From: Rostratula benghalensis
Lineage: Eukaryota; Chordata; Aves; Charadriiformes; Rostratulidae
Length of the DNA stretch: 64,000 nt
NCBI GenBank assembly: GCA_013399305.1
Contig: VXAI01000303.1
Location: 629,168 to 693,167, forward strand
Reading direction: 5' to 3'
Position numbers and translations under genes: made by a program. Numbering within the stretch: the first letter of the stretch is position 1; each line of letters begins with the position of its first letter. Positions 1-14,111 of this stretch are shown here, piece after piece. The notes under the pieces are model-generated. The model made no database searches and was not told the DNA's origin. It worked only from the letters and a program-made list of their open reading frames with translations.

Positions 1-814
1 TGTTGAACCAAAATTCAAGTCAAACTGCTTTTCAGTTCAGTTCATCACTTTGACTTCCCCTACTTCAGGTGAATTTTTCTTTTACCAATTGTTTAGTTAA
101 CTGTTGCTTTAGTCTACATGACATGGTCTAATTTTCACAGCATCCCAAGCATAAAATCTAGTAAAAGGTGTACAGAAACAGCTTTAAACAGTGCTGTGAA
201 ATAGCCGAAAGAACTATTGAGGAGAAGCTCCTCAACTGATAGTTTGAGCATAGAACTGTATTCTGAACTTAGGAAGAACTGAGGTTCTAAGTTCTTATAA
301 CCCAGTTGACACTTCCTCACTGAGTATGAAAAATACCACCAGCTGTCAGACATACTTTGCAATAATTGGGGTATATGATGGGTCTTTGAACAAGATGATT
401 CTACTCCATTTTGTTAAATACTTGTCTGCATTTAACCAAACCATCTGTATATGAACTAGCAAACCTCTTAAGCATCTTCCCTTAACACAAACAGGAAAAC
501 TTAAAAGTAGTCCTTCAAGCATCTGTTTCCAGAAAACAGGTTCAACTTCCAATTATTTATATTGCTTGTTGAGAGCCAAGATTCTTCTTATGTGCTTCTG
601 TGAAGAAAGTGATTTTTAGCTCTGAATTATTGATAATGTGTAATTGAACCACTACTCCTCAGGCGAAATTTTCATCTCTTAAGTTTTAAATTATCTTAAC
701 CTTTTCAAATATATAAGGCCTCTGGAATGTCAGATCTGAACACCATTGAATTCTAGATGATAACCCAAATTAAACAAAACTGAATTAAATGCAAGGAATA
801 ATGCACAGAATTGT

Positions 815-1050
815 TGAGGGCTGAACATACTTCTGGAGGTAATCTAGTCAAATCCCCTTCCTCAACCAGGTTTTCTTAGCAGGTTGTCCAGGGCTGTCCA
901 GCCAGACTTTGGGTATCTCCAGAAATGGAGACTTCAAAATCTCTCTGGAAGGCCTGGTTCAGTACTTCACCACTCACACCGAAAGATCTTTTCAATTACA
1001 AAATTGCAGAATAAACCTGCAGGAATGAGTTCAAGCTTGTCCTGAATAAA
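815..1050 (-). repeat. Degraded CR1 LINE fragment
   Basis: The sequence follows the reverse complement of the avian CR1 3' region. It shows the diagnostic order: a 'tctggaggtaatctagtc' block, 'aggttgtccagggctgtcc', then 'atctccagaaatggagactt' and a phrase resembling the usual 'contains the frontal CR1' CTCTCTGGAAGGCCTGGTTC. Many mismatches indicate an old insertion. The far boundary near 1050 is approximate because similarity fades. Confidence 0.75.
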
Positions 1051-1668
1051 GAACTGGATTATTATTTTTTTTGGTGCAATTTCCTAGGCTAGTTTACTAG
1101 TACCCATTAAACTTAACTAATAGAATGTCTCTAGATGAACTGATCATGAGCGATATCCTTTAGAACAACTGTGTATGCATTGTGCCTGCAGTAGCCTAAG
1201 TACTTATAATGGGAAACATAGATCACGTAAGAAACTATAAATTATTTCTGCACATCTTTTCCTCTTTCTGGAATTAGTGAGTAGTGTATTGGGAATGCCT
1301 TAAATGAAATAGGTTTTGCTTTGAGATTTTAACATCTTTTAAGGCTGTGGTTTAAATAGGTCCCTTCCTATGAGATGAATAATAATACCAGAAATCAGCA
1401 TTTCTGTATTAGGAGATAAGAGCAAAATAAAAGCCTGCACAAAAAGAGACATTTTTTTAAGTTTCTCTTTTTTGGAGACAGTGCTGCAAAGAGTTTCTGC
1501 AGACAGTGGGAGTGATGGAGGTGATAAGTACAGAAATTGCTCTACTGTAATAAAACTAATAAGGAAAAAGGTGCTTTTAGGATAAGGAGCTTGGCTATAT
1601 ATGGGTAAAGCTGTAAAAAAATACAGAAGCAGACCATATTTCCATATTGTTTGTTGCAAAAACAGAAT

Positions 1669-1777
1669 TACTGGGGTTGGAGGTGCTTCTAGAGATCATG
1701 TAGTCCAACCTCCAGCTTAGAGCAGGGTTATCTAGAGCAGGTTGCTCAGGACCTTGTCCAGTTGGGATTTGGATATT
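1669..1777 (-). repeat. CR1 LINE 3' fragment
   Basis: A reverse-complement CR1 tip. It has the 'gttggaggtgcttctagaga' block, the 'tagtccaacctcc' motif, and the 'agagcaggttgctcaggacc' and 'gtccagttgggatttgg' phrases typical of CR1. The terminal ATTCTATGA-type octamers are missing or decayed. Confidence 0.8.
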
Positions 1778-2561
1778 TTTAATAACTTTGCATTTTTAAT
1801 AACTGTTCATGGCTTCATCTAGCCAAGTTATTTGTGCTTGTGTTTGTTGTTTTGAGGAGCAGATTAAGAAGAGTGGGTGTAGCTTTGCAAGGTGGGGGCT
1901 GGGGCTGTCCACTAATTTTTGGTGCTATGATAGACTAATTTTGTACATATAATGAATGCCAGCAGTGGCAGGCTTGTTACAAAACACTTTCTTGTCTTAT
2001 TTAATCAATTACGAACTTCCCATCATTTGTTTGCTTCATATACTGTTTAATACATGCAGTATAGATACCTAGCAAGAGCTTAATACAGCATAGGTTCTTT
2101 TATAACTTTGCTGACAATAAATTAATTTGACATTTGTGCTTTATGTAATATTTATCCTTTTATATGTTTGTATCTCCAAGCTAATATTTCAAACCAGTGT
2201 TTTGTGAATTAGATGTATTGAATGCTTCCCTTTAGCACGGTGACTGGTTTTTGAGCCTTGTTGACTCTTAAAAAAAAAAAATTTAAAAAAAAATGGTCAA
2301 GGAATATGGGAGAGTTTCTGAAAAGGTCCATGCTAATGAAGGATGGTATTATTACTGTGTAGTATCCTTTTGCTAGTGTTACATGTTTCTACCTGTTTGG
2401 ATTCTTACCAATTAAACACCTTACTGGAAAAATTAGGTGTTGTGAGCCTTTGAAAACTTATCTGGGGTTGATACTGGTCTTTAAGCAATTTTTGTTCAGT
2501 GTATTAGTAATCTGCTGCATAGTGCTGTAATACTAATGATTGCTCTTCTTCCTCTCTTTAA

Positions 2562-2720
<159 letters not shown>

Positions 2721-5700
2721 TAGTCTGTTTAGATTTAGAGTTTTATTATTATTAAGTATTAAAACTTTATTTTTTAATGTGCTTAATATTATTTTAGATG
2801 TGAGCTTGAATTGTTTTAACTGAGAAATTGTTTATGTTCTAGTTGCAGAATTGTATGTAGTCTAAACAATGCACTGTGTGCCTCTATTGTATCAGATAAG
2901 CTGGTATAACTTGCTTACTAACACTCTCTTTTTCAGGTTGCTAGTGTCTTGTTTCTTATGCAAATTCTTAAAATGGTGAAATAATTATTTTGGTTATCTA
3001 TGCATTACTGGACTCTAGGTCTATACTGTTTGGGATTCCTGTTTTTTTTGCGTGGGAACTCCTGCACCTCTTGTTTACTGAATTAAATTTCTTAAATGTC
3101 TAGAAGCAAATCTTACGAGTTAGTTTTTCTTATCTACTATCTTAATCCATTATCAGAAGAATGAGGATACTCACTTGAGTTGTTTGGGCTCTGAAATATT
3201 CAGAGAAATATTAATCTATTGGGAAATATAGATATTTGAATGTTTCCCATGTGCTGGTGCCTGAAGGCAATCCATGTTCCAATCGGCTCATTCTTTCTCA
3301 TTAAACAGCAGGATGTGCTAGCTGATCACTTGGGTATTGACTGCCCTCTAACTAGCATCATATTTGAGTAGTACAATAAAGCTCACCTCTAAAAAGGTTT
3401 GAACTTAAAAAGCAAGGCAGAGCCACTTTAAGATAACTGAGACAAAAATAACATGGTAGTAAGTATGTTTAGAATGCCCTATTTGTTCTGGATTCATAAG
3501 ATTTAATAAAATGGATTACTTGAAACTGAAATACTGCTGTTTAACAAACAATGAATTGTAGCTCATAGTAAATGAGAGGAAAGACATGGATACATGCTTT
3601 GCTGCTGAAAGCTGTGTGTTTCTGGAAGACTTGTTGCCCACAGCCAGTCTCTCCCATTTTCTGTTTAGGGGTAAAACGAAGGAAAGTTTCTTGAAACAGT
3701 TTTTTTTGGATGTAACTGGGTTTGTGTTCCAGTGCTATTGCATGTTTGCATTCAATGTCTTGGATTGCACAACTGAAAAATGCTTCTGTCCCAGGTGGTA
3801 CATTGAATGCTCTGGTGACTATGTAGCAAGACAAAAAAGTATGTTGTTATAGACAGTTGAGCCAGGTCTCCAAATTTGAAATGATCCCTTAAAGGGGTGT
3901 TCAGTGACTTACTTTATACAGCCAGTATCTGAATACTTAATCTTCTTTCACCTTGCTATGGTGATTAATGCAAGCAGTCACCGTATTTCTGCAACAAAAA
4001 ATTAATTGTAAAAAAAAAAAAAATCTGGGGGAAAAAGATTAAACTGGAGTAGTTAAATGTGGGTGGTGACAGTGTTTCTTTTCCTTTCCTGCCTTTTCAG
4101 GGCATGAAAGTAGACTTATAGGTTATACACAATAACAGACAGTGACCCTTGCAATGAGAGTAGAGCTTAGGTATAAAATTCCAGGGATTTGTGCCATAGA
4201 TGTCTTTAGCTGAAGAAAACCTGAAACATTTCAGTTGCTACATGCTGAAATAATGTTCTCTTTACCAAAATAATGAAAATACCTAGTTAATTAGAAAAAA
4301 AATAATCTGTAAATGTTACAGGTAAAATTCTGACTATGACTACCTGTATTCAGCCCTGTATTATTTCAGCAGCACGTTTCACTTGTCATTGACTTGCACA
4401 TAGTAATAAGAAAATTCAGTGCATGTTTTGCTGGCTTGGCTTCTGCTTAGGAGACTGCTGTGACTTGCTTTGGAGGTATGGATCTGAAATTTGGCTAAGA
4501 TACTTTTGCAAGTAGTTCAGTGTAGTTGTTCCTGTCCTGGAAGTGGTGTAGAGACTTTTAAGAACCTGAATAGGAGACAGCTTTTTACCTAGATTGTAAG
4601 GGGTAGCAGGAGAACACAGGAATGGTTTTTCTCCGTGGATGCTAGACTGCTTGAATAATGAACATGGTCTTTTTTTGGGCTGTAGGTATGAAGGGGACAC
4701 TGCAGATGGCAGTACTGGGGTGCTCCTTCATCCCTTGTCAGGTGAACTGAGGCTGAGAAGCTTCCTGCTATCCTGTCCCCAGCTCTACAGTGTGAGAGGG
4801 CCTGAAGTGGCAGAGCCTTTGCATTCAGGAGTGGGCAGATGGGGTTTATCACTGATGATTATTAATGCTGGTGATATGTGCATAGACATGTGTGCAAATA
4901 TGCATTAGAAAGGGGAAAGAAAATAGGTTGTCCAGGCCAGGGGCCTAAGAGTCATCCTTCTTTATAAGATAGCCTTGATTATTTAGTGGTATTTTACCTG
5001 ACTAGAGCTGTTTAAAACTCAAATTCAGTCAGGTTTCCTCCTCTTCTAAATTCTTTGGACTATTAGGGTGTTTACATGAGTAATTATCACCTGTCAGGGG
5101 AATAGTTAATACATTTAATCTAAAGTATTAAATCTGTAGGTTTTCTTCCCACTCCTTTATAGCCTTGCATATTTAAAAAAAAAAATAAATCAGGCTTAGC
5201 ATGTAACATTCTGCCAACTTCCTGTTGGAATGAAGTTTGGCAAATTCTTTGGCTACAAGCCATCATTGCCTCATTAACTGCCCTACTGTAGAAAACTCCA
5301 TAATGAGAAGAGCTAGTTATCAGCTTTACAAATGCTTGAAGAAATGCAGTACAGCAAGGGAAGATTGGAAATGAGGGATGTGCCACAACTTCATTAGTGG
5401 CCTCTGAGGCACAGTGTCCTCGGCAATGCAGTTTCACCTGGTGCCTTGAGCCATCACTGAGATTTACAGTAAGATTCATTGTAAAGGAATTAACCTTTAA
5501 CCTAACTGCTCTAGGTCTCCACCCTTATGAAACTCTACCTATGATAGTACTCTTGAAAATACTGAGTGAGCTTAATGGAAAACGACAAAACGCTGAAAAA
5601 GGAAGCATGCTAGTTTTGATTTCTGAGTTTATGTAGGAGGAACAAGATAGAGGTTGTTCCTGTCTTCAGCATTGATACTTGTAGAGGAAAATTTTGGTGG

Positions 5701-8494
5701 TGTCAGTTTTTATAGTATTTTTTCATTAGTTAATGTCCCTGAGGGGCAACAAAATATGAATTGTGTAAAAAGCTATTAAAATACCAGAGCCAAATGAGCT
5801 GTGAAGGTGAGAAAAACCCTTCTTACCTTCTGGATTATTTTTTTCTTCCAGCACTAAAGAACATTGATCCTAGTGAGTAGCAAAAGGGGATCCTATTTGG
5901 AGTTTAATTAAAGCTAGGGAGTTTTACTGGTGCTATCAATCAGCAGAGACTGAGAGAGAGGGAATGGTGCCAGACCATTTAGTGGTCTTGACAGGGTAAT
6001 TAAATACCTCAGGACTGTATGCTCAAGGTAAAATTGAAGTGCTCTAGCAGATCAGAAGGAGAGGAACAATTTGTTTTGGAATAAAGGTAAAGGTGGTGGG
6101 TTTTTTTCTTTAATTTCTGCAGGAGTTATATAAATGGTAATTATACAATCTTTTAGCTATGTTACATTTAAAGCTTTGACAGCATTTCCATTTTAAACCC
6201 CCTCCCCACCCCACAGATGCCTTTTCACCCCCAGGTAAAATTTGTTTTTCACTGAAAGTCAAATCCCCTCAGACTTCAAATGTTACTTAACCAGCTTAAG
6301 CTGGCTGCTTCTTTTTCATGTTGCTGAATAATATTGAGAGGAAGATTCACTTCTAAATACATATTGCTGTCACTTCTTGTAAAGCACATTACAGCCACAT
6401 GGTTATTCATTAATGCTGAACCACTCTGAGGAAAATAACAAAGTGTGACAGACTGAACTATAAATTGTGCTAATCTCACCTTCAGTAACTGCATAGCTTG
6501 TTTTCTGTTTGGACCCATGTGCAATATTACAGCTGATGAGAGTGTCTTGTGGGAGTCTCCTTGCTTTCCCTGGGGCAGAGGTTCCTTAGATTAATGTAGC
6601 TCGCCCTAAGGCTGCTGAGCAGGTTTGCTGCCAAAAACTTGTAGTAGTAGGTGGTGTAGTAGGGTCCGTCTCAATCTGCGTAGGGGGTTTCTGATGCAGA
6701 AAGGGATTGACGTTAGAAGGGTGTCAACAGTCCTGTAGAGAGTTGAAGGAAGACTGTAGGCATTGCTTAGAAGCCAAGCTCTAAGCAAGTGAAAATAAAG
6801 CAAAGAAACCCAACCAAAATAGCTTGTTGCCTGCTGCTGAGATTGATGCATTTTCCTGTTCTCTGCCCTCCCCCGTCTTTTAAGTAGGATGTAGCTTTCT
6901 GCATGGGTCCAAAATGCTAGGCGTGGAGATCTGTCTGGTTTGGGTTTTTTTTAAATCCAACTAGTAATTGCCCCCGTAAGAATACTTTTACTGTTGTACA
7001 ATATTGCTGTATGTATTTTTGAAAGTACAGAACTTTAAGACAAATTGACCTTTATTAATCTAGTGGCTTTGAAGTCTTTTTGACGTATTAATTAAATATT
7101 GACTTTTAGTGTCTTTCATCCATGCAGAAAATATTTTTCCTAAAAGGTATTAAGATACTCCAGTGAAGCCATAACTGCAAGTGGCAATGGATATGTTTTG
7201 TGCATTTCTATAAGGTGTGCCTGTGGAATGAATAATACAAGAGACACCCAAGGTATTTGCTTGCCATTGTCTCTGTCATCAGCAGCAGGTCCCTAGACAC
7301 AAGCATGGGGAAGCTGGGATATACTTGTTTCCTTCAGGAGAAAGGAAAACTGGTGAAGAGATTCACCTGAACTCCAGAAATAGAAGAAGAATTGGGGTCT
7401 GCCGTATTAAGACTTTGTTCTTGTTCGTATTACTCCTGTGGAGGGTTGGGTTATCATACCTACTCTTGTCCTCTGAAGTCTGAGATGGTTTGGGTTTTTT
7501 TAATTGGAATTTTTTAATGTGAAATTTGTGGTGCTTATACTCACTGGTTGAGCATTCATCAGAATAGAATCAGGAATGCAAATTACAGAGGAAGGACTTC
7601 GAGACTATAACGACTATAACAAGTAAGAAATAGAAAAGGTTTGGAGAATGCATCTTCTTTTCTTTCCTTTATTTAAATTCTAGGTATTTCTTTTTAAAGA
7701 GACAATGATAATCATGACTATAAATTCTAAAACGTTCTTCTGTATTAGCCTTTTAAAGGCAAAACAGTGGAATTGCTATTCTGTGATTGTAGTGCAGAAT
7801 TCTGTTTCCTGTTTCAGTGTAGAAAGAGGCTAGTGACCTTAATTTTTTGTCTTTCTCTTGAAGTGGTGTGATAAGCTTTTGATAATATAGGTGAACTGTT
7901 GTACTATCTCAAACACTGGTTCTGTTTTCATCTGTAGCAGGATTTCCAGTTGGTTTCTGTGGATAACATGTATGTACTGTTACATTTGCTTCTGTTTACC
8001 AACTGGCATTGTGGGTCTCATGTATCACATTCATACTAAATCTTGTGAAAACCCATTTCAGGTGTTTCTTTGTGGTATGTTCACATGCAGTTTTACAAGT
8101 ACTTTCAGTAGTCTGCTGTCCTTAATCAGTTATAACCCATGGAAGTTTCATGTTCCTCTTCTTCTCCGACATATAAAGACTGGTCTTAAGTCTGAATTCT
8201 TCCTGGAAGAAAGCTGTCATGAGAGATTGCTAGCATAATGGAAATGTGTAGCCCTTAAATCTATTAAAGAGAAATAGAAGAGGAAAAAAAACCACTCAAA
8301 CATAAAAAAAATACAGAACAATAACACAATCAAGAGCTAGGAACTGAAGCTACCAACGGGAGATGAAGTACAATGTTAAAGTTGGAGAAGCACTAACCAA
8401 TAAATGTGGTGAATTCTCTATTTTAGTTATTTTCTTCATCCAGTCTTTTCTTAAAATAGAAAAAATGTCTAGATTTACCTGAAGACGGCAGAAC

Positions 8495-8552
8495 AGAAAC
8501 AATGCTATTTAGGGCTCATTTGAGTAGAAACAATGCCATTTAGAGCCTACCT
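8495..8552. repeat. Imperfect tandem duplication, 31-bp unit
   Basis: Two adjacent copies begin AGAAACAATG. The first is 8495-8525 and the second runs from 8526 to about 8552. They differ at a few positions, such as CTATTTAGGGC against CCATTTAGAGC. It looks like a local slippage duplication in the intron with no apparent function. Confidence 0.7.
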
Positions 8553-8930
8553 GTCCTTAAGCTTTGCAAGCAAGCAGCAGCTTTTGTCTTCATGAGTGCA
8601 TATAGTAGAAAATACAGAAGGAAAGGCACTCTTTGCAAGGTGGACATCTGAAATTCATTGAACTAATCCTTGCAGAACACGGTAATCGTTGTTCAGGGGT
8701 GTCCTCTGGCTTGGGTGCTCTTTCTGTCTCTCACAGTCTCTGCCTCTCTGAGAACACAAACGCAGCTTTTTGCGTAAGCTGACCATATTGAAAATGCATT
8801 GTGCTACCATTTTACAGTTGGCACTTTGCCTAACCAAGTCTAAAAACAAATTTAGGAAGACTGCTTTTTTTTTTTCTGTAACATTGGAAAGTCCTCATCT
8901 GGTACTGACATCATCTGTAAAGATCTTTTT

Positions 8931-9010
8931 AGAATCACAGAATGGTTAGAGTTGGAAAAGACCTTAAAGATCATCAAGTTCCAACCCCCCTGCCATGGTC
9001 AGGGAAACAG
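8931..9010 (-). repeat. CR1 LINE 3' tip
   Basis: This is the reverse complement of a CR1 3' terminus. It starts with AGAATCACAGAATGG, followed by 'gttggaaaagaccttaaaga', 'tcatcaagttccaac' and a C-run. It is short and 5'-truncated, as most CR1 copies are. Confidence 0.9.
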
Positions 9011-10710
9011 TTTTGCTAGCTTTGGTCATGGCTTTGACTTTTTTTAAAACTCTAGCCATGAAAAACTGTAGGGACTTCATAGAGATTTTGCATTTTAAGA
9101 TTTTTAAGGCATATTCTTCATCTGCATCACTGCTGCTTGAGGAGTGCTTTCAGACAGCTGGTAGAAACTTACTAACATACAAGATACCAAGACAATACAT
9201 TTCATAGGAGCAAGATCAGCTTGATCTGTCTTTGCTTGCTGAGTCACAAACTTATCACTCTTACATGAAATAAATTCAGATATCTGGGAAATAGTTGCCT
9301 GCAGAAACTTATTGTACAAATTGGAAGAAAACTATTTTAGAAGCCATGTTCCTCCTGAGAGCGGCAGAACAAGGGATTGTTTTCTGGTAGCTACTGAAAA
9401 TCAGAACAGACCTGCTGATCTAATTGAAGCACCTTCAGTACCTAAGGAAACCTTCTGTTGCTTGCAGACAGCCATATCAGACATGCAGCGAACTCTAGTT
9501 ACTGGTTTCTTTGGCTTATAAGGGAAACGAGGGTATAAATCCTTCTGGAGCAGGTTTAGCTGCTGGGAACTGCTACACAGTGATGCCTGAAATCCCATAA
9601 GGATGTCACTTTCCAATATTATGACTGCCTTTCCAAATGAAAGATGATTCTTTCAGATAATGCAGTGTTATCCAAAGGTGTGAGACTGAGCTATAACCAA
9701 GGCTCCTTGACCCCAAAGCAAAGGCTATCCACCTAGCTGGTGGATACTCAACATAGGCCCTTTCCCTGCTTCACCCTATTAAATTCACCTTTGAAAAACT
9801 GTAGCTCTGGTCAGGACTGTAACTGCTATGTGTTTTAGATCTGATACCATTATTGATCAGCGTTATCTCCAGTCTAGTGATGAGAACTGGCTGTATTTTA
9901 TTAGAAAACTCATGGCATAATGGCTGGCTTGATGATGACCAAGAAGACAAGTTGATGGGTTATTGATGAAAGACCAACTGTTCTTCTTAGGTATCTCGCC
10001 ATAAGTGCTCAGATACTTTACATAGTGAGTTTTCAGCAAATAGGAAAACATCTTGCCTTCACAGGGAGATATTTCAGTACTTCATCTGAAGATAACCTTG
10101 GGAATAGTACTGTGAAAAAATGCTTTCCAGACTGGAGAGTCGCAGGCTTGCTTACAAAATGTTTCTTCCCAAGAATATGGGCTTTCTCAGCTTCTCAGTC
10201 TTGTCTTTAATGTCTCACTGCTCTTCTTGATCTTCACCAGTCTTTCCATCCAGATGAGACCTGCTCATGGTCTGAGTTCCTCTTCAAACTTGTTTTGCTG
10301 TGCTGAACTTGCTGCTTCCTGTGCTTTAATAATGATTAAGTGATGCCCCATTCTGAGGAGATGTTCAAGGTGAGAGAGACTGGATTAAGATGCTGAGCTA
10401 CAACTTAAAGCCAAAACTGAAAATAATTTTTTCCTAGATTTAATGCTGATATAAATAACCTGAGCAGCTAGCTTAGTTTCCTAGTTTTGTTGCCGAAACA
10501 GGACTTTTGGCTCGCTGTTTGCTGGAACATGGGGTGGGGAGAGACTGTGCTGCAGGTGGCTGTGGTATTACATTCTTGACTGATGAGTCAAATACAGGAA
10601 CATGGTGAAAGAGGAATGGAAGTTAAGAAAAAATACATCTCTGGTACTCATTGTTGAATGCTTCTCTCTGTCCAGCAACTACCCTAAAAATTGTTGGGAG
10701 CCTCAGATGC

Positions 10711-11155
10711 TGAGAGAGAGTCCAGTTTAGGGCAACAAAGATGATTAAGGGATTGGAGGATCTCCCTGATGAGGAAACGCTGAGAGAACTGGGATTCTTT
10801 TGCCTGGAGAAGAGAAGGCTGAGGGGAGACCTTATTAATGCCTATAAGTATCTGAAGGGTGGGTTGAAGGAGGATGAAGCCAGACTCTTTTCATTGGTTC
10901 CCAGTGACAGGACAAGGGACAATGGGCACAAGTCAGAATATAGGAAGTTCCATTCAAATATGAGGAAAAACTTGTTAATGGTGCTTGTTAACAGGCTGCC
11001 CAGGGAGGTTGTGGAGTGTCCTTCCCTGGAGGTTTTCAAGACCTGCCTGGATACAGTCCTGAGTAATGTGCTCTGGGCAGTCCTGCTTTAGCAGGGGAGT
11101 TGGACTAGATGATCTCTAGAAGGTCCCTTCCAATTCTGACATTTCCATGATCCAG
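10711..11155 (+). repeat. CR1 LINE 3' end with remnant ORF2 C-terminus
   Basis: A plus-strand CR1 fragment. It contains the typical 'cctggagaagagaaggctga' phrase, the 'ctgcccagggaggttgtgga' phrase, and near its end 'ttggactagatgatctctag'. The frame at 10741-11091 is open for 116 codons and corresponds to the degenerate C-terminal tail of the CR1 reverse-transcriptase polyprotein (motifs such as LEKRRLRGDLINAYKYL and LPREVVECPSLEVFK). It is 5'-truncated with no endonuclease or polymerase core, so it cannot be a functional element. It is not a host gene. Confidence 0.93.
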
Positions 11156-14111
11156 TGTCCATCCTGTGCACAAACATGCTTGAGAGTGAAGGTGATAAAT
11201 ACATAAAGGTGGAAGAAGTCACTGTGAGCAGTCACTAAAAGTTGCAAGAGGCTACACCTGTAAGAAGTGTTCACTTTATTTCAGTGGAAGTTAGCTGCAT
11301 TGGTTCTAATTGGATGTGTTCTGTGGAGCAACAAACTGTCAGGTTGGTCAGTTAAGGCACAGAACAGACATGGATCCCGGAATGCAACTCTGGTGCAGGT
11401 TAGGTTGTAGCTGTAAGAGCCGGCACTCTTCATGGCACACAAACTGAAAAAGCAAAAGCTGTTCTGGTGGTGGTGCTGAAAGGCTGTTTCTTGTCTGTCC
11501 ATTTTTTGAATGGGCTAGTTATTGCAGGGCAGGCTATAGAAGCAAAGTCTGTATGGGATATGTTTCTATCTATTAGCTTAATCTACACATGTAAGTCAGG
11601 CTGTGTTGAGGAGTAAGTTTTTGTAGACCGGAGTTGTGTCTAAGTTGCCTTTACAGACTGAAGTGTATTGTATTTCCAATTTGCTTTGCCCACAGAAACA
11701 AATGCTGCTGCAAACTTAGCATAGCATGAACATGTTTAACAAGGTGCTCTTGTGTATACTGGGAAAAGTGACCTTCAAGCTTTGTTTGGAAAGGAGCTGT
11801 CACTTGAAGGGAGACAGAAAGTAAACTTGATAAATATACAGCAATGTACTCACCTGTTTCAGACAGCAAACTACTACTGACTAGTGACAGCTGAGACACA
11901 CTCTCTGCTGTGTGCTGTAGCATCTTGTTACTAGAAATCAAATTAAAAATCTTGAGTCATGGTGTCTCATACTAATTTAAGTGCAAGTTAAGAATGCTTG
12001 CCTGGCACAATGGTCTCAGAACACTTCCATAGCAAAAAAAAAAAAAATACATCCTTGCTCTTCCTGTGCTTGCCAAGGGGACTTACATGTTCCTAATGTA
12101 TTCCTCTTCCCAATATAAACCTGCCTTGTTTGCAGAAAGGTGTAACCCAATGTCTTCTGCGTGGACTGGGTGGTAATTTACTTGGGCTTTTTTTTGAGGT
12201 TTTTCTCCCCCCACTAAAACATGATTTTTAAAAAAACTGGATACCACCTGGAAGGCAGTGTTCTGAGCTGAAAGTTTACGTTGGAAGTTACTGAATGCAA
12301 ACATACACTGCAATCCAGATTTTAACATTTAAAGATTTCAAATTTTAAAACTTGCAAGAATACCTTAAGCAGAGGTGTTTAGAATTTAACATAACTTTTT
12401 CCTAAAGTTCTTGCAGGTAATACAAACACTTAGGTTGCCCTCTGTACTGCTAACAAGCTGTAAGATAAAAACGTAGAGGTATGGTGCTGAGGTGTCTAAA
12501 GGTGGTAGCAGATAGTAAGAAACTGAAACATCCAGATTTTAGAGACAGGGTCTCTATTCTTTTTGGCAACTTCTTTGTTTAACCTATTAACTCTCACAGT
12601 TTTGACCTGAAAACTTTAAGTCAGTTAATCTTGCTGAAGCAAGTGAAAATACTTGAATTTGGTGTTGTAATGTTTGCATTTCTAGAAACAAGTGTCTTTC
12701 CTACTAACTGCAGTGGAAAATTCCAGTAAAACTGTTTTTAAATTGGTGTCTCCAGAGTAGCTGTGTTCAGTGTTGCACAGTGTGTGTCATCATTAATTAT
12801 TTAAAACTATAGGCTTTCTGGATGCTTATGACTTGCATTGTGTTCAATGATTTTGACATTGCGTAACCATAATGCTTATCTATTAAATATTCACCTGATG
12901 AAGTGACTGTAGAAGTAATATTGTAGCACAGCTACTAATTCACTGTGTATGTATATTGTTCAAAGAGGTTGAATCTAGAACTATTGTCAAGTAATCACAT
13001 AAGGAGCAAACTGGCAGGATGCAGGTAGGGAGATCAGTCTGGAGAATCTCTGCTTTAAATCTGATGTCTAAGTCCAGCTCTCTTGTAATACAATAATTAA
13101 TAGAAAATGTATAACCCATACTCCAGCCAAGCTTCTTTTGCGTGAGCATTATTCCCCTTATCCCCACAACACTTTGTGGTGTCCTTGTTTGTCTCTAGTG
13201 ATGCTGACTTTCAATAATGACTGATCACTGGTAATGTCTTGCTCAAGAAAGTCAGACTTCAATTACAGTGGGTTTCTGAAGTTCTGTGTTTCTTTCAGAT
13301 TTCTTGCCTGGCCAAAATTAGTCATCTTGCTAAGCACCAAAAGAGATAGTGTTTGAATACTGATTATAGTTTGATATAAGTTATTCCTGTGACCCCATTA
13401 TGCATCACTCAAGATACAGTAGTTGTGACTAGGATACTTTCTGTGTCAGGTAATCTGCTACCAGCTTATGATCTTAGATATTAAAAATACTTTGTAAACA
13501 CACTCAAGAACTTAAATGGAATTATATTGAAACTGAACTTATAATGGTAATATTTAATGGTTAGAGCTTACTGCTTTTATTTACTTGCTTTCTTTAAATA
13601 GCATTCAGTATAGGCCTTGATTGCTATGTCAAGTGCTATTCCAAGCAGCATTTACCAGCTAGAGCGTGGGAAATAAAATGTATAACTGGATCAATTGTCA
13701 CCATGAAGGAACTCATAGTTATTTGACAGAGGAAAAATTGAGAGGAGTTTTCCAGATACGGTTTTATTTTTTGTCAGATACCAGTTCTGTAGCAAACTCG
13801 TAGTAAGTTAGCAAATGTTTTTTTGTTGATTTTTTTCCCCCCTCTTCTGTGGGACTCAGAGTGAGTTTATATCCTTGATATGTGACAGCATGTGTCCAGC
13901 AGTGTGAATTTCCCTTTGAAAAGTGGTGTGTTTCTTTTGCGTTCCCCTTAGAAAAAGTAAGTGGGAAATGACTGTGTTGCTGATTTTATACAAAAAGGCG
14001 AGTGGGAAACCTCTGTCTTGGCTTTATTATATTCACTTAATTCAAGTTACTTCCAGAGTCTGGGTAGAATGCCATTTCAACATATTTCCTTAAGATTTAT
14101 GTGTTGTTACA

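Noticed and set aside
10741..11091. 116-codon plus-strand open frame as a host gene
   Set aside because: It is the degenerate C-terminal tail of CR1 ORF2, within a CR1 3' end.
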